Source of the DNA: Xestospongia bergquistia | Taxonomy: Eukaryota > Porifera > Demospongiae > Haplosclerida > Petrosiidae | Reading direction: 5' to 3' | Length of the DNA: 64,000 bases | NCBI GenBank assembly: GCA_963965975.1 | Contig: OZ014411.1 | Location: forward strand, 12,974,501-13,038,500 | Program-made: the position numbers and the translations under genes | Part shown: positions 1 through 12,600 of the stretch, piece by piece | Layout: every line of letters begins with the position of its first letter | Numbering within the stretch: the first letter of the stretch is position 1 | Notes under the pieces: generated by a model | The model's database searches: none | The model's input: only the letters and a program-made list of their open reading frames with translations | What the model was told of the DNA's origin: nothing

Positions 1-2957
1 TCATTCAAATCAGTAAAAGGTGGTCTTATGACATGTAAATATCCAGACAATAATCTCTCCAAAGGATTACGAACAATCATAGTTTTGCGATAGTTCTTAA
101 TCTTTCGTCGTCGAGATACATTGCTAAGAGTACTATTGATAAAACTAATTTGTTTCTGTAGGTATTTATCAAAATCGATCAATTCCCAGGTCATTACATC
201 ATGTTGTAAGTCATTGTTGTCAGTAAAAACCAGACTCTTTGTCTTTGTATTGGTATGACAATTCCCTTCAACAAAACAGAAAACGACTCTTCGTTGATCA
301 CTGTATACAAGATGTCGGAATAATTCCTGTCGTTGCTCCTTTTCGGGAGGAAATGTGAATTTTCGACGATGTCTTCTATATTTAGCGCAGAACTCATGTA
401 TTCTCTTTCTCTGAAACTAGACAAAAAACATTGCATCATTATTATAGTACATGTGCATTAATCAATGACCTCATCAATATAAAATATACATCATTGGTGG
501 TTGTCAAAAAAGACCACATGTACATGTACATTAAAAAAACATGTCCCACTATGTAATTAATAGGTAATCAATGATATACCTACACTGTGTACCCACATAT
601 GGAATCTGTTATTCTAAGAAAGGCTACATGTAGTTAAATGTCTAGACAGCAGGAGTGACCATGTCATTAAAATTTGACTTTTACATTGATTCTTATGTGC
701 ATTACTATATGTCAGTTAATTTTAACTTGGCACATTGTTCAAGCCAGACAGTCGTAAGATTGTTTAGGACTATGTGTTAATTACACAGGTATGATTTTCA
801 TAGTCTTATTGTATTGTTGTTGTATGTAACTTTGGAGAGTGACCGCTAAAAATAATGTGCACACCAACAAACCAATTAATGAATATCAATGTTTTTACTG
901 TGAGCACTTTGACTTGGGCATAACTGATTGAAGAGTCAGTAATTTAACAGCTTTAGTATAATCTATGTAGTTAAATGTCTAGACAGCAGGAGTGACCATG
1001 TCATTAAAATTTGACTTTTCACATTGATCGCTATGTGCATAGGTGGTTACTATGATGTCAGTTAATTTTATTCACTACTCACAAAAGTCACATACAACAA
1101 TATAATATTAAACAGCAGACATAGTTAACATGTGGTCTGAAACAATCTTGGCACTGCCTAACATGTATAGCATACCAAGTGTTGTTATATTATGATATTA
1201 TATTTAGAGCTAAGGAAGTTATAGTGTCTAAGGAATAGAGATCCATTGATAATGTCATATCCTCAAACCCAAAACTATCCATCATCAGAGAACACCAAAC
1301 AAGGGCAATAAATAAACTATAAATATTCTTGTCATTGATTGAATTTTGTATCATTATAATATGACTTTTGAGCAATAGACTAAAACTATGAAAAGGAGAT
1401 GCTTTTAAAAATGGTACATAAAATAATTTTACATGTTGTGGTCTTGATAGAAATATAACTAAATATATGTATTATACATCATGTAACAAAAGACAATATA
1501 AATATCAATAATGCTAAATTGTATACAACTGCTAATAATAACATAACTAGTAAATTAAATTTAACAATGAAGTTTTGTTTCTTATAAAGTAACTTTTACA
1601 TTCTATAGCTAAATGTTTACAATTACATGACTCGTACTACATTAGACAGTTTTGATGTAAACACTTCAAATTTCTCATTCCCATCTTTGAAGTGGCTAAG
1701 CAATATAATCAATTCTTAAATGACTGTAATATAAATTCTGTACAAATGTACATGCACACACAAACATATGAACTAGTATTAATTACTAATCTCTGGTATT
1801 CAAATTACTTAATTACAACGCCTACAAGTTATGATATGAACATACTATATACATTACAGTAAAGTAGTATTACTAATATTACAATAAATAGTATTAATTC
1901 TTGCTACTTAAGACAGACAAATGACCACAAACTAATACACAAGTTATTTAAGGTATCTGCTTACATACTTGTAACACAATTTTGTCTACACTTCAATTCC
2001 CTTGAGTTTAAACTATAACAAATAACACATCATTACTAAATTCAAAACCAATATTTATAATGTTGTATAAAGTACAAATAACAGACATTATACCTTCTCT
2101 CTTTCTGCTTGGTTAGTGCTCTGTGATAATTTAGTTATGGGGTCACTTTCATTACTGAGAACGAACAAACCTAATGTTGTAAAATAAGAACTTAACATTA
2201 CCACATACAATGTCATAAGTATCATTTTAATACCATACATCATTAACAGATGTCCAGTTACAATAAATACATTGATGTTGTATGTTTACACTGGTATATT
2301 CTCAAACTGTCCAATGTCAACTCTGTTTAGAGATTTAGAAGTCATGGTATGTTGATTCAGGTGATTAATATTAATTTTGAAAGTTAGAATAGTTTTTTAT
2401 GTTTATATAAACGTAATTGTGGTAGCAATTAATACCACAAGTATAATTAAAGTTAAATTATTTATATTAACATTAATATATATCTTGTTTATTATTTATT
2501 GTGTGTGGTCTAACAGACTATAATACAAATTTGTGATCTCTTTAATAATCACTGTGTATCTATAGAACATACATTAGATTAAAACAAGCAACATCTATAG
2601 TGTGACTCAGTGTAAATATACACACAACAATCAAGATACACAACAATAATTGTAATAGACTAAAAAGCATGCATTTAAAAAGCATTAATTTATTTTCAAG
2701 ATTAATGAAGCCTTAAAAGTATAAAGCAATTACTTAGACAGCATTACTGAGCTCAATAGGCAGCTACCTTTCTCTAAGACAACATCTGATTGCTGTACTG
2801 CATGTCGTACAACAACAAATGTACGAGCATCATGGAGTGATTTCGTCAGATTAACATACCATACAAATGTAGATACAGAAAATAACAAGAAAAAGAAAAA
2901 CACGATTCTTCTTCTGCAGTAAAACAAAATAATACATAAATAATATATACAGTACAT
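1..2957 (-). CDS. Carbohydrate sulfotransferase (HNK-1/CHST8-14 type), partial, 3' end outside window
   Basis: Golgi type II sulfotransferase that would move sulfate from PAPS to a glycan. Proposed exons on the minus strand: 2957-2768 (63 codons, ends phase 1), 2170-2094, and 410 to beyond position 1. Exon 1 has R-R-R followed by a hydrophobic anchor of about 18 residues. Exon 2 begins with GT after an AG acceptor, restores frame and ends phase 0 at AAG/gtataa. The last exon reads R-K-R-I-H-E-F-C, then F-R-H-L-V-Y, F-C-F-V-E-G-N-C-H-T-N, and the 3'-phosphate motif IVRNPLERLLSGY. This order matches the sulfotransferase at 59916-63264. The 5'-phosphosulfate motif, usually P-K-V-G-C-T-N, has become E-G-N-C-H-T-N and lacks the lysine. 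The 3' motif has N where H is usual. A possible acceptor (ctgcag) inside exon 1 means the true start could lie further upstream. The family is secure; activity is doubtful. Confidence 0.72.
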
Positions 2958-3340
2958 GTTAATAATAGAATAAGTACTTGGCTAACCTGGCATTTCTAGA
3001 GAACATTGTAAACGTTGTCACAAGTAGTGCACACTGAAGCTAATACCTAAATGTATACAAACCAATACCGAATATCATAATTATCCGTCCGTATAGGCCT
3101 AATTTTGAATATTTCGCTGTTGCTAACCCCTCCCGTTTTTGCGAGAACTTCTATAGTATTATACGTTGTAGATTTGGCACGCAAATAATTAGTGCTATTG
3201 AATAAATTTATTATACAAACAATGACAAGATCTATATACTTATCCCTAGACCTTAAATCTGGAGAGCAAACTCTTGAGCGTATGATGCACAGTCAGTAGT
3301 TTACATGCTTTAACTTGTCAATGTGCATTTTTTTGATGTC

Positions 3341-3405
<65 letters not shown>

Positions 3406-3440
3406 CTTATGCCTAGGTCCAAACTTAAATCTATATATTT
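2371..3440. repeat. Segmental duplication, left copy (pairs with 11559-12600)
   Basis: About 1 kb holding the anchor exon of the left sulfotransferase and its 5' flank. It is repeated almost base for base between GT92 genes A1 and A2. The sulfotransferase exon is identical in translation between copies; the flanks differ by scattered substitutions and by the length of the TA tract. Confidence 0.85.
3343..3403. repeat. (TA)n microsatellite
   Basis: About 61 bases of uninterrupted TA. The duplicate at 12524-12549 has only about 26 bases, so the tract changed length after the duplication. Confidence 0.95.
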
Positions 3441-4619
3441 ACTAAAAATAAAATGTTATCCTTTTTGTTGTATTATCTTGCTGATGAAGAATTGTTTATT
3501 TTGGCGACTTTACTAAATAAAGTAGAAGATGCGTGGTCCTGGTATTCACTGTATATTAAGAGGTAATAAAAGCTAGTGATTTTTCACTAGGATTGGAGTA
3601 CTCAAATATCTGGATAGCACTAGTAAAAAAGAACTGTTACTAAAAAACGTCTTAAAAATGAAATACACTACACACTTTGATGTCATTATTGTTGTAATTA
3701 TTAAGACAATAGCATTAATCTGTAAAGGGAAGCAACACCTAAAATTATACTGCTAATTGAATGGATGGACTACACGACTGCGATGCACAAGCAAATACGA
3801 GGACGTTAGTACTATGTTCGAGTGTTTTATAAAAGCAAGTCACTGTTAATGCATATGTAGTCAAATTTCTTTTGATGTTTCACTGCTAGGTGAGTTTTCA
3901 ACTGATCAATGCTTCTTGACACTTTATTGATCCACCAATATATAATTATAGTATTAGATATTGAAATGAATGAAAACTAAGCCTTTACATACATTCATTA
4001 TGAATTAATTTCAAATGTTTTTGCAGTCCAGATATATTTCAATACTGTAATCAAGACAGTGTGAGCAAATGAAGACTACTAACACCATTGATAGCTAATA
4101 GACAGCCATAATATTTTTACGAGTAAACACGATCACATTTTAAGGTAATTTATAGCTTTATTAAATGATGTCATTTACAACGAAATTCAATGATGTCAAA
4201 ATGATGTTAATTGTTGGAAATGTTCATGTCTTTAGACACTCGTGCATTCTTGTCTTTTTCTCGTTTCACTTCATTGTTGCATGATTAGACCCATGGATAT
4301 AACATTAATTTGATTACTAAAATTATGGGTGTATTTAGTATTCTTAAATAGTTCATAGCTTCTACAGTTTTCTGACATAAATTGATGATTTTCTTACTGA
4401 AAAAACATAATGTTTATATGTACCACCTATATTAACATACTAATTATAAATATTATAATTACTTAGATTATTTCATCTCCGCGGATAGATCAATCCATGG
4501 CCAGTGTTATCAGCTTGTAAGCTTTTAGTTACAGTACTCACAGCAGTACAACCTACAATAATATAGTAATACAATATTTATATATCAAATGAGATGTTAT
4601 TGATCTCTTTTAACATGTA

Positions 4620-5230
4620 GACTGAAATTAAAATTTATATTGAAAAATCTACTCAAGTAAGTGTCTCCCTACAAGTTTATTACATAATGGATATAGTTGC
4701 ATGGAGTCAGTGAATGAAGATGCAGAAGACTTTAAATCAAATAAGCCAGCAACTCTACTAACCAACCACACTACACTAAGAACTGCTAACATAGAAATTC
4801 AGAACATAACAATTCAGAGACATCTGATAACTCCTACTATTTTACCAACATGCTCTTGTGACAAAATGCTAGTAGCACATAATGTCAACAAAAATATCCT
4901 TTATCAGCAAACTTCCTGAACTAGAACTATTAGGTGAACACTATAAAGACCTCATGTCATATATACAGCTAATAAGCACCTTCAAGCAACAATCACAGTC
5001 ATAAAAGCTATCACACAATATCCATCTACAAAGTCTTTACTAGTTAAAAGGAAAGTGTCATCAAATGAAAACTGTGAGACCAATGAATGTTTCTTTCAAC
5101 TAAGCAGAAAAGAACAACAACTACAGCAACTATGTCAAAAACAACTCAATCACAAATTAATACAGTAAAGAAAACACTTGCAAAAAGGATGCAAAAGTTT
5201 GTGGAGGCTGCTGCTTTAAAGAATTATGGA
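4620..5230 (+). pseudogene. Decayed coding-like block, repeated before A1, A2 and A3
   Basis: Broken open frames, including a 72-codon frame from 4701 and a lysine/glutamine-rich stretch after 5030. The block recurs at about 13330-14030 and, truncated, at 18935-19150, with different indels in each copy. That argues against a functional protein. It may be an old transposon or a lost upstream exon. I cannot name the family. Confidence 0.35.
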
Positions 5231-5550
5231 TGTACCTTACATGTACTATTCCAAAAATAAATGCAATAGCTGTAACTACATTTGTCAATTCCCTAATGTT
5301 GTGGATGACACTAAATAGTACAGTTGTCTGCTTGTGTCAAAATATTTTTGTTGTGTTCATCCCTTCTATAAAAAATGAAAATCCTTACCTAAACACTCTT
5401 CTTCATTATCTTTTGTTCCTTTTATCTGACTTTATAACAGTTTCTTTTGTTCTTCCAGACAAGCATAAGACAATCAATTCACTAAGTGCTCACGCGAGAG
5501 AATGCAATAAAAATCTTGAAAAGAAGGGGTTAAAAATTTGGATAACTGGC

Positions 5551-5596
5551 GTAGCCAGCCCCTCCTTCTATTGGGATAAAGGGAGGGGCTGGCTAC
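5551..5596. repeat. Perfect 15-bp inverted repeat (MITE-like hairpin) before A1
   Basis: Arms GTAGCCAGCCCCTCC (5551-5565) and GGAGGGGCTGGCTAC (5582-5596) with a 16-base loop, ending 28 bases before the A1 start codon. A similar element precedes A3. A2 lacks it. It probably lies in the 5' UTR or core promoter. Confidence 0.85.
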
Positions 5597-5624
5597 TCGA
5601 AACTATTCTAGTACTGTTTTTATA

Positions 5625-8600
5625 ATGAAAACTAGAAAGGTCAGATGTCTTTTCTTTTCAGCGTTTGTAGTTACATTTGGCTTGATTGTCCGGCTTTACT
5701 TAAGATATGATAAAGCAATGTTGTATACAGTGACTTTGCCCAAAGGTCTTGCTGATGTCCATAATCATCAGTTATCTCCAGACCATCCTGCCCCAAGACA
5801 AAATTTTTGGGTAGACTTGCAACCTAATGAAAACATGTTGGTAAGAAAATATGTAGTCCAGTATGTCCAATATATACAATTAATAATGAATTTATCAGTC
5901 TATTATTAGATGCCACCTTAATCAGATAGCATGACTCAAAGTGGTCCAAACATCAAGATGTATATATAATGAAGTGAAATCATAACTTAGAAAGTGAGGT
6001 TACATTATTGCACTATTCTGAACAAGTGCAAATATAATTAGCATACAATGTAGGCGTGTCACAGTCACTGCCCACTTGATTTATGATAATAGAGGCTTGA
6101 TCAGTAAACAGAGTTTAATTTTGGGAAGCACTTAATTAATAATAAAAGATGGATTTAAATAATAATATGCTCTTTTACGTCAGCTCTGTCAGAAATGCCA
6201 TGTACCAATGTTCATTTAAAATCAGTGTGTAGATAACCAAGAGATCTTAATGGTTCAACCCATTGAATGACCGTGCACCATATAAATAATACAATTTTAG
6301 GCTCTGAAAAATAATATTTTACACCAATAGTAATGGAGTGAATTAGTGATGTCATTATAAGCTGTCGAATATATCATCCATGTTATATCTCTTCATGTAT
6401 AACAACAATATCATGATCACATCAGAATGCCAAGATACACGATATTTGATTAGCCTTTATTTAGTTAAACTCTGATATATAGTACCATGCCTGGCCTCAG
6501 AACACAAAAACCAAGTCCTAAATTATCTAAGTTTAGACTACCATTAATTAACTATAATGCAATAATAGCTATTAGTGAAAGCTATCTATGGTGACCTAGA
6601 CTGGATTCTGATATTATATACATGATGTTATGAATGTTTCATGTATTTAGTGCATGTTTTTAGTACTTATAGTCTAAGGGACCAATTTGTCTTAGATATG
6701 GACCCAGTTTAATTCACTTCTAGACATATTCATGTTTTTTAAAGAGTAAATTAATGGTATATAACATTGTCATACTGCTCAACATGTACAGCTAATGACA
6801 GTCTCGTATCTATAATGGAGAGAGATGAGTCAAGTCAATGCAAATTATCCAAATTTCTCCTAAATTACCAATCAACACTTTATGCTGATAAAGAAATAAT
6901 ATTTTATTTATTTCTTTATAGAATCCTGGAACATATTATGTTCTAGGATTCTATTTCTCAGTCAAAGCCTGAAACTAGGGTTCAGTACTGAGTAGCATCA
7001 CAAAAACTAATAGCTGATTTTTGCACTTGAGCTAATAGTTATTTATTTGGGGATACTATAACACATTATTTAAGACATTATTTTTGTATTTGGATTCTGT
7101 ACTAAATGTAGATCTATATAAATTTGAAACCAAAGATTCCTTTCATAAGGAACAGTTACAATCTTTAATTTGTTATACCAAGTATTAGCACTCTATTAAT
7201 GTGCACATTATGTGATGATTAATTGCCCTTATAAATAATTAAAGAAATATTTTAGTTCTATTTGTGTGCATACAAAATTAGGCACTTTTTAAAATAATCA
7301 AAGATGTACTAGATCTTCTAAAATCAGACTGTGAGAAGTACTTGTTGGAGAAATAGAAGCAAGTTCATGATGATTATAATCATTAATTAATTGATGCTAA
7401 TAATTCAAATGATATTGGCATCATTATCAACTTGTCAATTTTCAACATAGTCTATTTGAAACTAGGTCCAGTATCATGTTATAGTTTTATGCGACGACTC
7501 ATTTAGAAAGTGCCATGTTCATCAGATTGGCCAAATTCCTAATTTAAGTAAGATGACCGGTACCACTAAAGGAATGATGTACCTTAAGCCTACTATTAAT
7601 TACATCTTCTAGATACAATATATTAATGTATATCAATATCTTCAGAGTCATGTCTATTTAATTTATCAATTTTTGTGATTACCATATTGTTAGTTAATTT
7701 CACTAAAATTAGTACATGGAATTAATAGTAGGCCTAAGTTAGCATATCAAATTTAAAACATATAGAGATATGACATCAATTAGTCCAACTAATGTCAATA
7801 CTACTACTAATAACATGTTATGATAACTTACTATAACTCATAAGTGTTGTTTGTACACTACCTCCAGTTGATACTAATCTTATTAGGAGATAAATTTGGA
7901 TTTAATTATTTCTATATATTTTAATGTAATATTTTTGATGATCATGCACTCACATCAACTTTGTATCTCTAACTAGTTTTTGTGTTTGATGAAGTATAAT
8001 TTGATTGATTGAAACAAACTTCAAGTTTAGCACTGAGTGAGCTATTGTAGTTAGAGATACATGTGATTTCTGATATGATCATTTGATTTTGTTCTTCTCT
8101 ATACTAGATAAGAAGGCTAGCATACTATGATGATCGATTTCAAAGTCCCACAATTGTACTGATAGCTATGCACAATGATACTGTTCAACAACTAAAATAT
8201 TATGCTCAGATTATATACAAGACAAGAAAATTATGTGTTCCTTTAAAATATTGGCAAAAGAGTGGAAGACTTAAAACAGATCGTTTTGTTCCAGAAATAT
8301 ATGTAAACTATTTATTAAGAACTGATGGAAAACTTCCAAATGAACCACCTCTCTATCTAAGAGTGACTTCAAGTAGATGGTGTGTTAATGAAGGAGAATT
8401 GTCTGATCCCATAATGGTAAAGTATGGAAAAAATGATAAACTTGTCCCATTTGGTGTATGCTTACACAAAGCATTGTTTTCTATCACTAATCCTCAGTTG
8501 TTGGTAGATTGGATTGAAATACACAAACAGTTAGGAGCTGAGATAATTACAGTCTATTTAGAAGATGTACCTGAAGTTATTACAAAGGCTGTTCAACCTT

Positions 8601-9193
8601 ATATTAAGGAGGGTCTGTTAGAGTTAATAGATTGGAACATGAAAAAAAGAACTCGAGATTTTGGACAGTCTGGTGTCATGAATGATTGTTTATATCGTAA
8701 CCTTTACCGCGTAAAATATCTTGGAATGTATGATTTAGATGAGGTGATAGTTCCTCAAAAGCATTATTCATGGCATGAAATGATAGAATTTTTAAAAAGT
8801 CATCACAATTTGGATAAGTATGCTTCATTACGTTTTAATGGTTGTTCATTTCATGTTAGTACTCGTGATAAAGTCATAGGTAACAATGTGTCACTTTGTC
8901 AAAATATGAGTTTACCAATCTACTTCAGATGGACAATGAGAGAGAAAGTTGCTGGTGATCATCCAAAATTAATGATAACACCTGCTCGTACAATATCAGT
9001 ACAAATTCATCGTGTTGAACATCAGACTACACGACGTTTGCACAAGCATTTCTCTGTACCAACAGAATTCGGTCTATGTCATCATTATGCTAAGTTTCGC
9101 AAACCACTAAGTATCTTTTATAGCAATATAATGACTCGTTATGAAAGACCAGTTTTGGAAGGAACAAAGAAACGTATGTGTCATGATTTGTAG
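5625..9193 (+). CDS. GT92 (DUF23) glycosyltransferase A1
   Basis: Family 92 glycosyltransferase, a Golgi type II membrane enzyme. Characterised members such as C. elegans GALT-1 add galactose. Exon 1 is 5625-5840 (72 codons, ends ATG-TTG before gtaagaaa). Exon 2 is 8108-9193 (361 codons plus stop, after an AG acceptor, phase 0). Total 433 residues, a normal size for the family. Residues about 6-26 form the membrane anchor, followed by a short stem with S-P-D-H-P-A-P-R. The catalytic domain begins near F-G-V-C-L-H (about 187). The DxD-type motif D-L-D-E-V-I-V-P lies at 281-288 and C-H-H-Y at 396-399. The first ATG of exon 1 is chosen because R/K-rich residues precede the anchor, as in all A copies. 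The 2267-bp intron contains only an inverted repeat near 6919. An AATAAA lies at about 9363. Confidence 0.9.
6919..6953. repeat. Quasi-palindrome in A1 intron
   Basis: 16-base arms TAGAATCCTGGAACAT and ATGTTCTAGGATTCTA (one mismatch) around ATT. The matching places in A2 (near 15700) and A3 (near 20780) have a single short sequence, so A1 gained an inverted duplication here, together with an adjacent AT-rich fold. Confidence 0.85.
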
Positions 9194-9939
9194 AAAAAAA
9201 AGTTGATAATAATTATCTCAAATAGTAATTTTTTAAACATATATTATATAGACAACTATGATTGAAGTATGTCTTGTTACATTTTGTTTCTAAAGCTATT
9301 TACTACATACAATGCATAGTATTGTTACTGTATGCATGCATGTGAGGTACAATTGTTAGTATAATAAAATATGTCATATACACTTTATTCAATGGAATAC
9401 TCAATTGATGGTTTTTTGTAATCAGAAATTGTCTATATATAGTATAATAATATTAATATAACAATATTAATATAATAATATAATTTATAATCCCACAATT
9501 GTCTAATAAAAAGTGTCAATTGAACATAGGGTGTTAGTTTTAAATACTGTACATTTAGTATTAATTTAACATAGTACAAAAGAAATGTTTGTATTTAAAA
9601 TGCTATAAAAGTAGGTTTTACTGGCAATGGGATCATGTTGATTTACAGAACAGAGAATTAATTAAAACAATCAAAACACAGAAAGTTGGAGTAGCTCTAT
9701 CTGCATACATGGCTAGGAACAATGTTCATTCTAAACAGAAACATCAACACTAGCAAAAAGGTCTTGTCTTAAGTGAACTAGGAAGATAGTTACAAAAATT
9801 GTAAAATCATGATCTTTTTACTTGATAAATAAATAATATGTATAAACAATTTTATCATGCTTTTTAGTCCAAGTGTCAGGATACAAAGTGCAAACAATTT
9901 ATACAACATTGCTGTAAGAACAAAACTCAATCATGTCTT

Positions 9940-10335
9940 CATAATGTTGACACAATATTAGATATAATGGATTTAGAATGAATGATTTCTCTAGGTTTAT
10001 GTATGCTGATTCATCATCTATAACTACATTATCATGTCAACCAGACCATAAATATGAAGGGTTTTCAGATAATGATATGTTATCCTCACTATCCACATCA
10101 TTAGGTGTGTTGATGCTCTCAGAATTATATCTACTGGATTGCATATGAAGGGTTCATATTTATTGATGTTATCGTACCATTTCTACTATATGGGTTAATC
10201 TGCCAATGAACCATCCTCATTTTCTACAGGTATATTAATGACAATCCCATTGTGTTTATTGGATATGGAGTATACAAATGAAGGATTTTGATTTGTTGAG
10301 GTTGTTGTAGATGTTTCACTATTTTTGATAACCTC
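9940..10335 (-). pseudogene. Broken tail-like coding remnant with NPxY/NPxF motifs
   Basis: Reading the minus strand gives N-P-S-F, N-P-S-Y (twice) and N-P-L-Y within acidic, Ser/Asn-rich sequence, interrupted by stops (for example after L-W-S-G) and frame changes. It resembles the cytoplasmic tail of a receptor that binds PTB adaptors. Copies lie at about 18700-18930 (cut short) and 23740-24140. The parent gene is not in the window. The receptor identity is only an inference from the motifs. Confidence 0.35.
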
Positions 10336-10508
10336 ATCATAATACATTGTTTATAATGTCAATATAATAATCAATAGCTAGTAACTGAAATCAACACTTT
10401 GGTTGGTGCTGTGTTGGGTGTAGTTAATTCATGTACTACTAATATACACTACCATATATACAAAGTTATACTCATGTATACTCAAAGTTGAAATAATATA
10501 TTATACTT

Positions 10509-10775
10509 TTAACAGTGTACATAACACACACATTTATACATACATTTTATTGGGTGCATACTTGACAAGGGACTATCTACCACTCCATACTCGGATATAT
10601 AATCTCTATTTTCATCTCTACGAAGAACATTAATTTTAAAGCTGTTTACTTCTTCCAAACCACTATTATTTTCCAATCTTCCTTGACTAGATGCCATGTT
10701 TTCTTGTGCAGAGACGTGAGTTGAAACTTTTCTAAAAGAATTTATTAATCTAATTATGAGACCACTTCTTTGCAC
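10509..10775 (-). pseudogene. Possible minus-strand exon remnant, duplicated at 24318
   Basis: Open minus-strand frame with an AG acceptor candidate near 10740. It encodes a polar stretch containing L-E-N-N-S-G-L-E-E-V-N and then D-Y-I-S-E-Y-G. The copy at 24318-24506 keeps the frame with a few substitutions. It lies 5' of the NPxY remnant on the same strand, so both may come from one receptor-tail gene. No domain is recognised. Confidence 0.35.
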
Positions 10776-11558
10776 ACATGCCTCTTAAGGCTATTGCAAA
10801 GTCCTGATGCTTTAATTTCAAACAAATCCTATTTTTTGAATACAGTTGTTTTAAAATGACATTATCACAAACAGTGCATGAAGTTCAATAAATTGGTTGG
10901 TAATATGATATGCTTTGATGAAAAAGTCATCTTGTGCCTAATGATTCTGGATTTATAAGTAAAATCAAATTCATTTAGTATATCAGAGTTGGAAATGAAG
11001 AGTGATAGAATTTTTTTAGAAATCTGCTACCCCAGCTGCTCTGACCTTCAACACTTCAATTTAATAATATTCATATTTCACACTACTTTTAATTGCATAC
11101 CAACACTATCTGGACTCAAATATAGGAAGAAAAACGACGTTTTAAAAATGAAATAGACTACATACTTTAATGTCATTATTGTTGTGGTTATTAAAACAAT
11201 AGAATTAAGTTGTAAAGAGAAGCAACTTATAAAATCATATTGCTGGTTGAATGGATAGACTACGCGACTGTAATTCACAAGCAAATACGAGGGCGTTAGC
11301 CTTGGTATATATGTTCGAGTGCTTTATAAGGCAAGTAGTCCCTTGTAGAGTACAGAGCTAAACAAGTTCGTTCATTAGATGACTACTATAGACAACAATT
11401 ACCGCGTATGCATAATACAATACATCCGGTCAATCTACATAATACTAGCAAAATTAGTATTTTTATTTTTATTTACTTATTTATTAATGTCATACACAGA
11501 AGACTGCCCAGCCACCAATGGCTTACGAGTGACAAATTAATTACAGAACAAGATATAT

Positions 11559-12600
11559 ATTAATTTTTGAAAGTTGAAATAGCTTTTTATGTTTATATAA
11601 ACATAGTTATGGTAGCAATCAATAACACAAGTACAATTAAAATTAAATTATTTATATTAACATTAATATATGTCTTGTTTATTATTTATTGTGTGCGGTC
11701 TAACAGACTATAATACAAATTTGTGATCTCTTTAATAATCACTGTGTATCTATAGAACATACATTAGATTAAAACAAGCAACATCTATAGTGTGACTCAG
11801 TGTAAATATACACACAACAATCAAGATACACAACAATAATTGTAATAGACTAAAAAGCATGCATTAAAAAAGCATTAATTTATTTTCAAGATTAGTGAAG
11901 CCTTAAAAGTATAAAGCAATTACTTAGACAGCATTACTGAGCTCAATAGGCAGCTACCTTTCTCTAAGACAACATCTGATTGCTGTACTGCATGTCGTAC
12001 AACAACAAATGTACGAGCATCATGGAGTGATTTCGTCAGATTAACATACCATACAAATGTAGATACAGAAAATAACAAGAAAAAGAAAAACACGATTCTT
12101 CTTCTGCAGTAAAACAAAATAATACATAAATAATATATACAGTACATGTTAATAATAGAATAAGTACTTGGCTAACCTGGCATTTCTAGAGAACATTGTA
12201 AACGTTGTCACAAGTAGTGTACATTGAAGCTAATCCCTAAACATTATACAAACCAATACCGAATATCATAATTATCCGTCCGTATAGGCCTAATTTTGAA
12301 TATTTCGCTGTTACTAACCCCTCCCGTTTTTGCGAGAACTTCTACGTTGTAGATTTGGTACGCGAATAATTAGTGCTATTGAATAAATTTATTATACAAA
12401 CAATGACAAGATCTATCTACTTATCCCTAGACCTTAAATCTGGAGAGCAAACTCTTGAGCGTATGATGTACAGTCAGTAGTTTACATGCTTTAACTTGTC
12501 AATGTGCATTTTTTTGATGTCGGTATATATATATATATATATATATATTACTTATGCCTAGGTCTAAACTTAAATCTATATATTTACTAAAAATAAAATG
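11559..12600. repeat. Segmental duplication, right copy (pairs with 2371-3440)
   Basis: Near-identical copy of the left sulfotransferase anchor exon and flank, inserted upstream of A2. At its right end the sequence jumps to the equivalent of 3872, so about 430 bases present before A1 are missing here. Confidence 0.85.
11958..12147 (-). pseudogene. Orphan sulfotransferase anchor exon (copy of 2768-2957)
   Basis: All 63 codons and the G/gtagct donor are identical to exon 1 of the left sulfotransferase. No catalytic exon follows on this strand before the neighbouring GT92 gene, so it cannot make a sulfotransferase locally. It is either a very young dead fragment or an alternative first exon for a minus-strand transcript. 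The absence of any coding change suggests recent duplication or conversion. Confidence 0.75.

Larger units (their letters stand above)
2958..5624. other. Intergenic region between left sulfotransferase and GT92 A1
   Basis: Head-to-head spacer. It holds the right part of the segmental duplication, the TA tract, and a block at about 3640-3850 that recurs at 11133-11340 and 24935-25165. It also holds a block with decaying open frames at about 4620-5230 and a strong hairpin just before A1. I see no intact gene in it. Confidence 0.7.
9194..11558. other. Downstream flank of A1
   Basis: Holds the A1 3' UTR with a likely poly(A) signal at about 9363, two blocks of minus-strand tail-like coding remnants (described separately), and a repeated block at about 11040-11558. 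I see no intact gene. The same order follows A3, and a truncated version follows A2. Confidence 0.7.

Noticed and set aside
5230-5625. 131-codon plus-strand frame ending at the A1 start
   Set aside because: Frame is not kept in A2 or A3 and overlaps the hairpin and 5' leader of A1.
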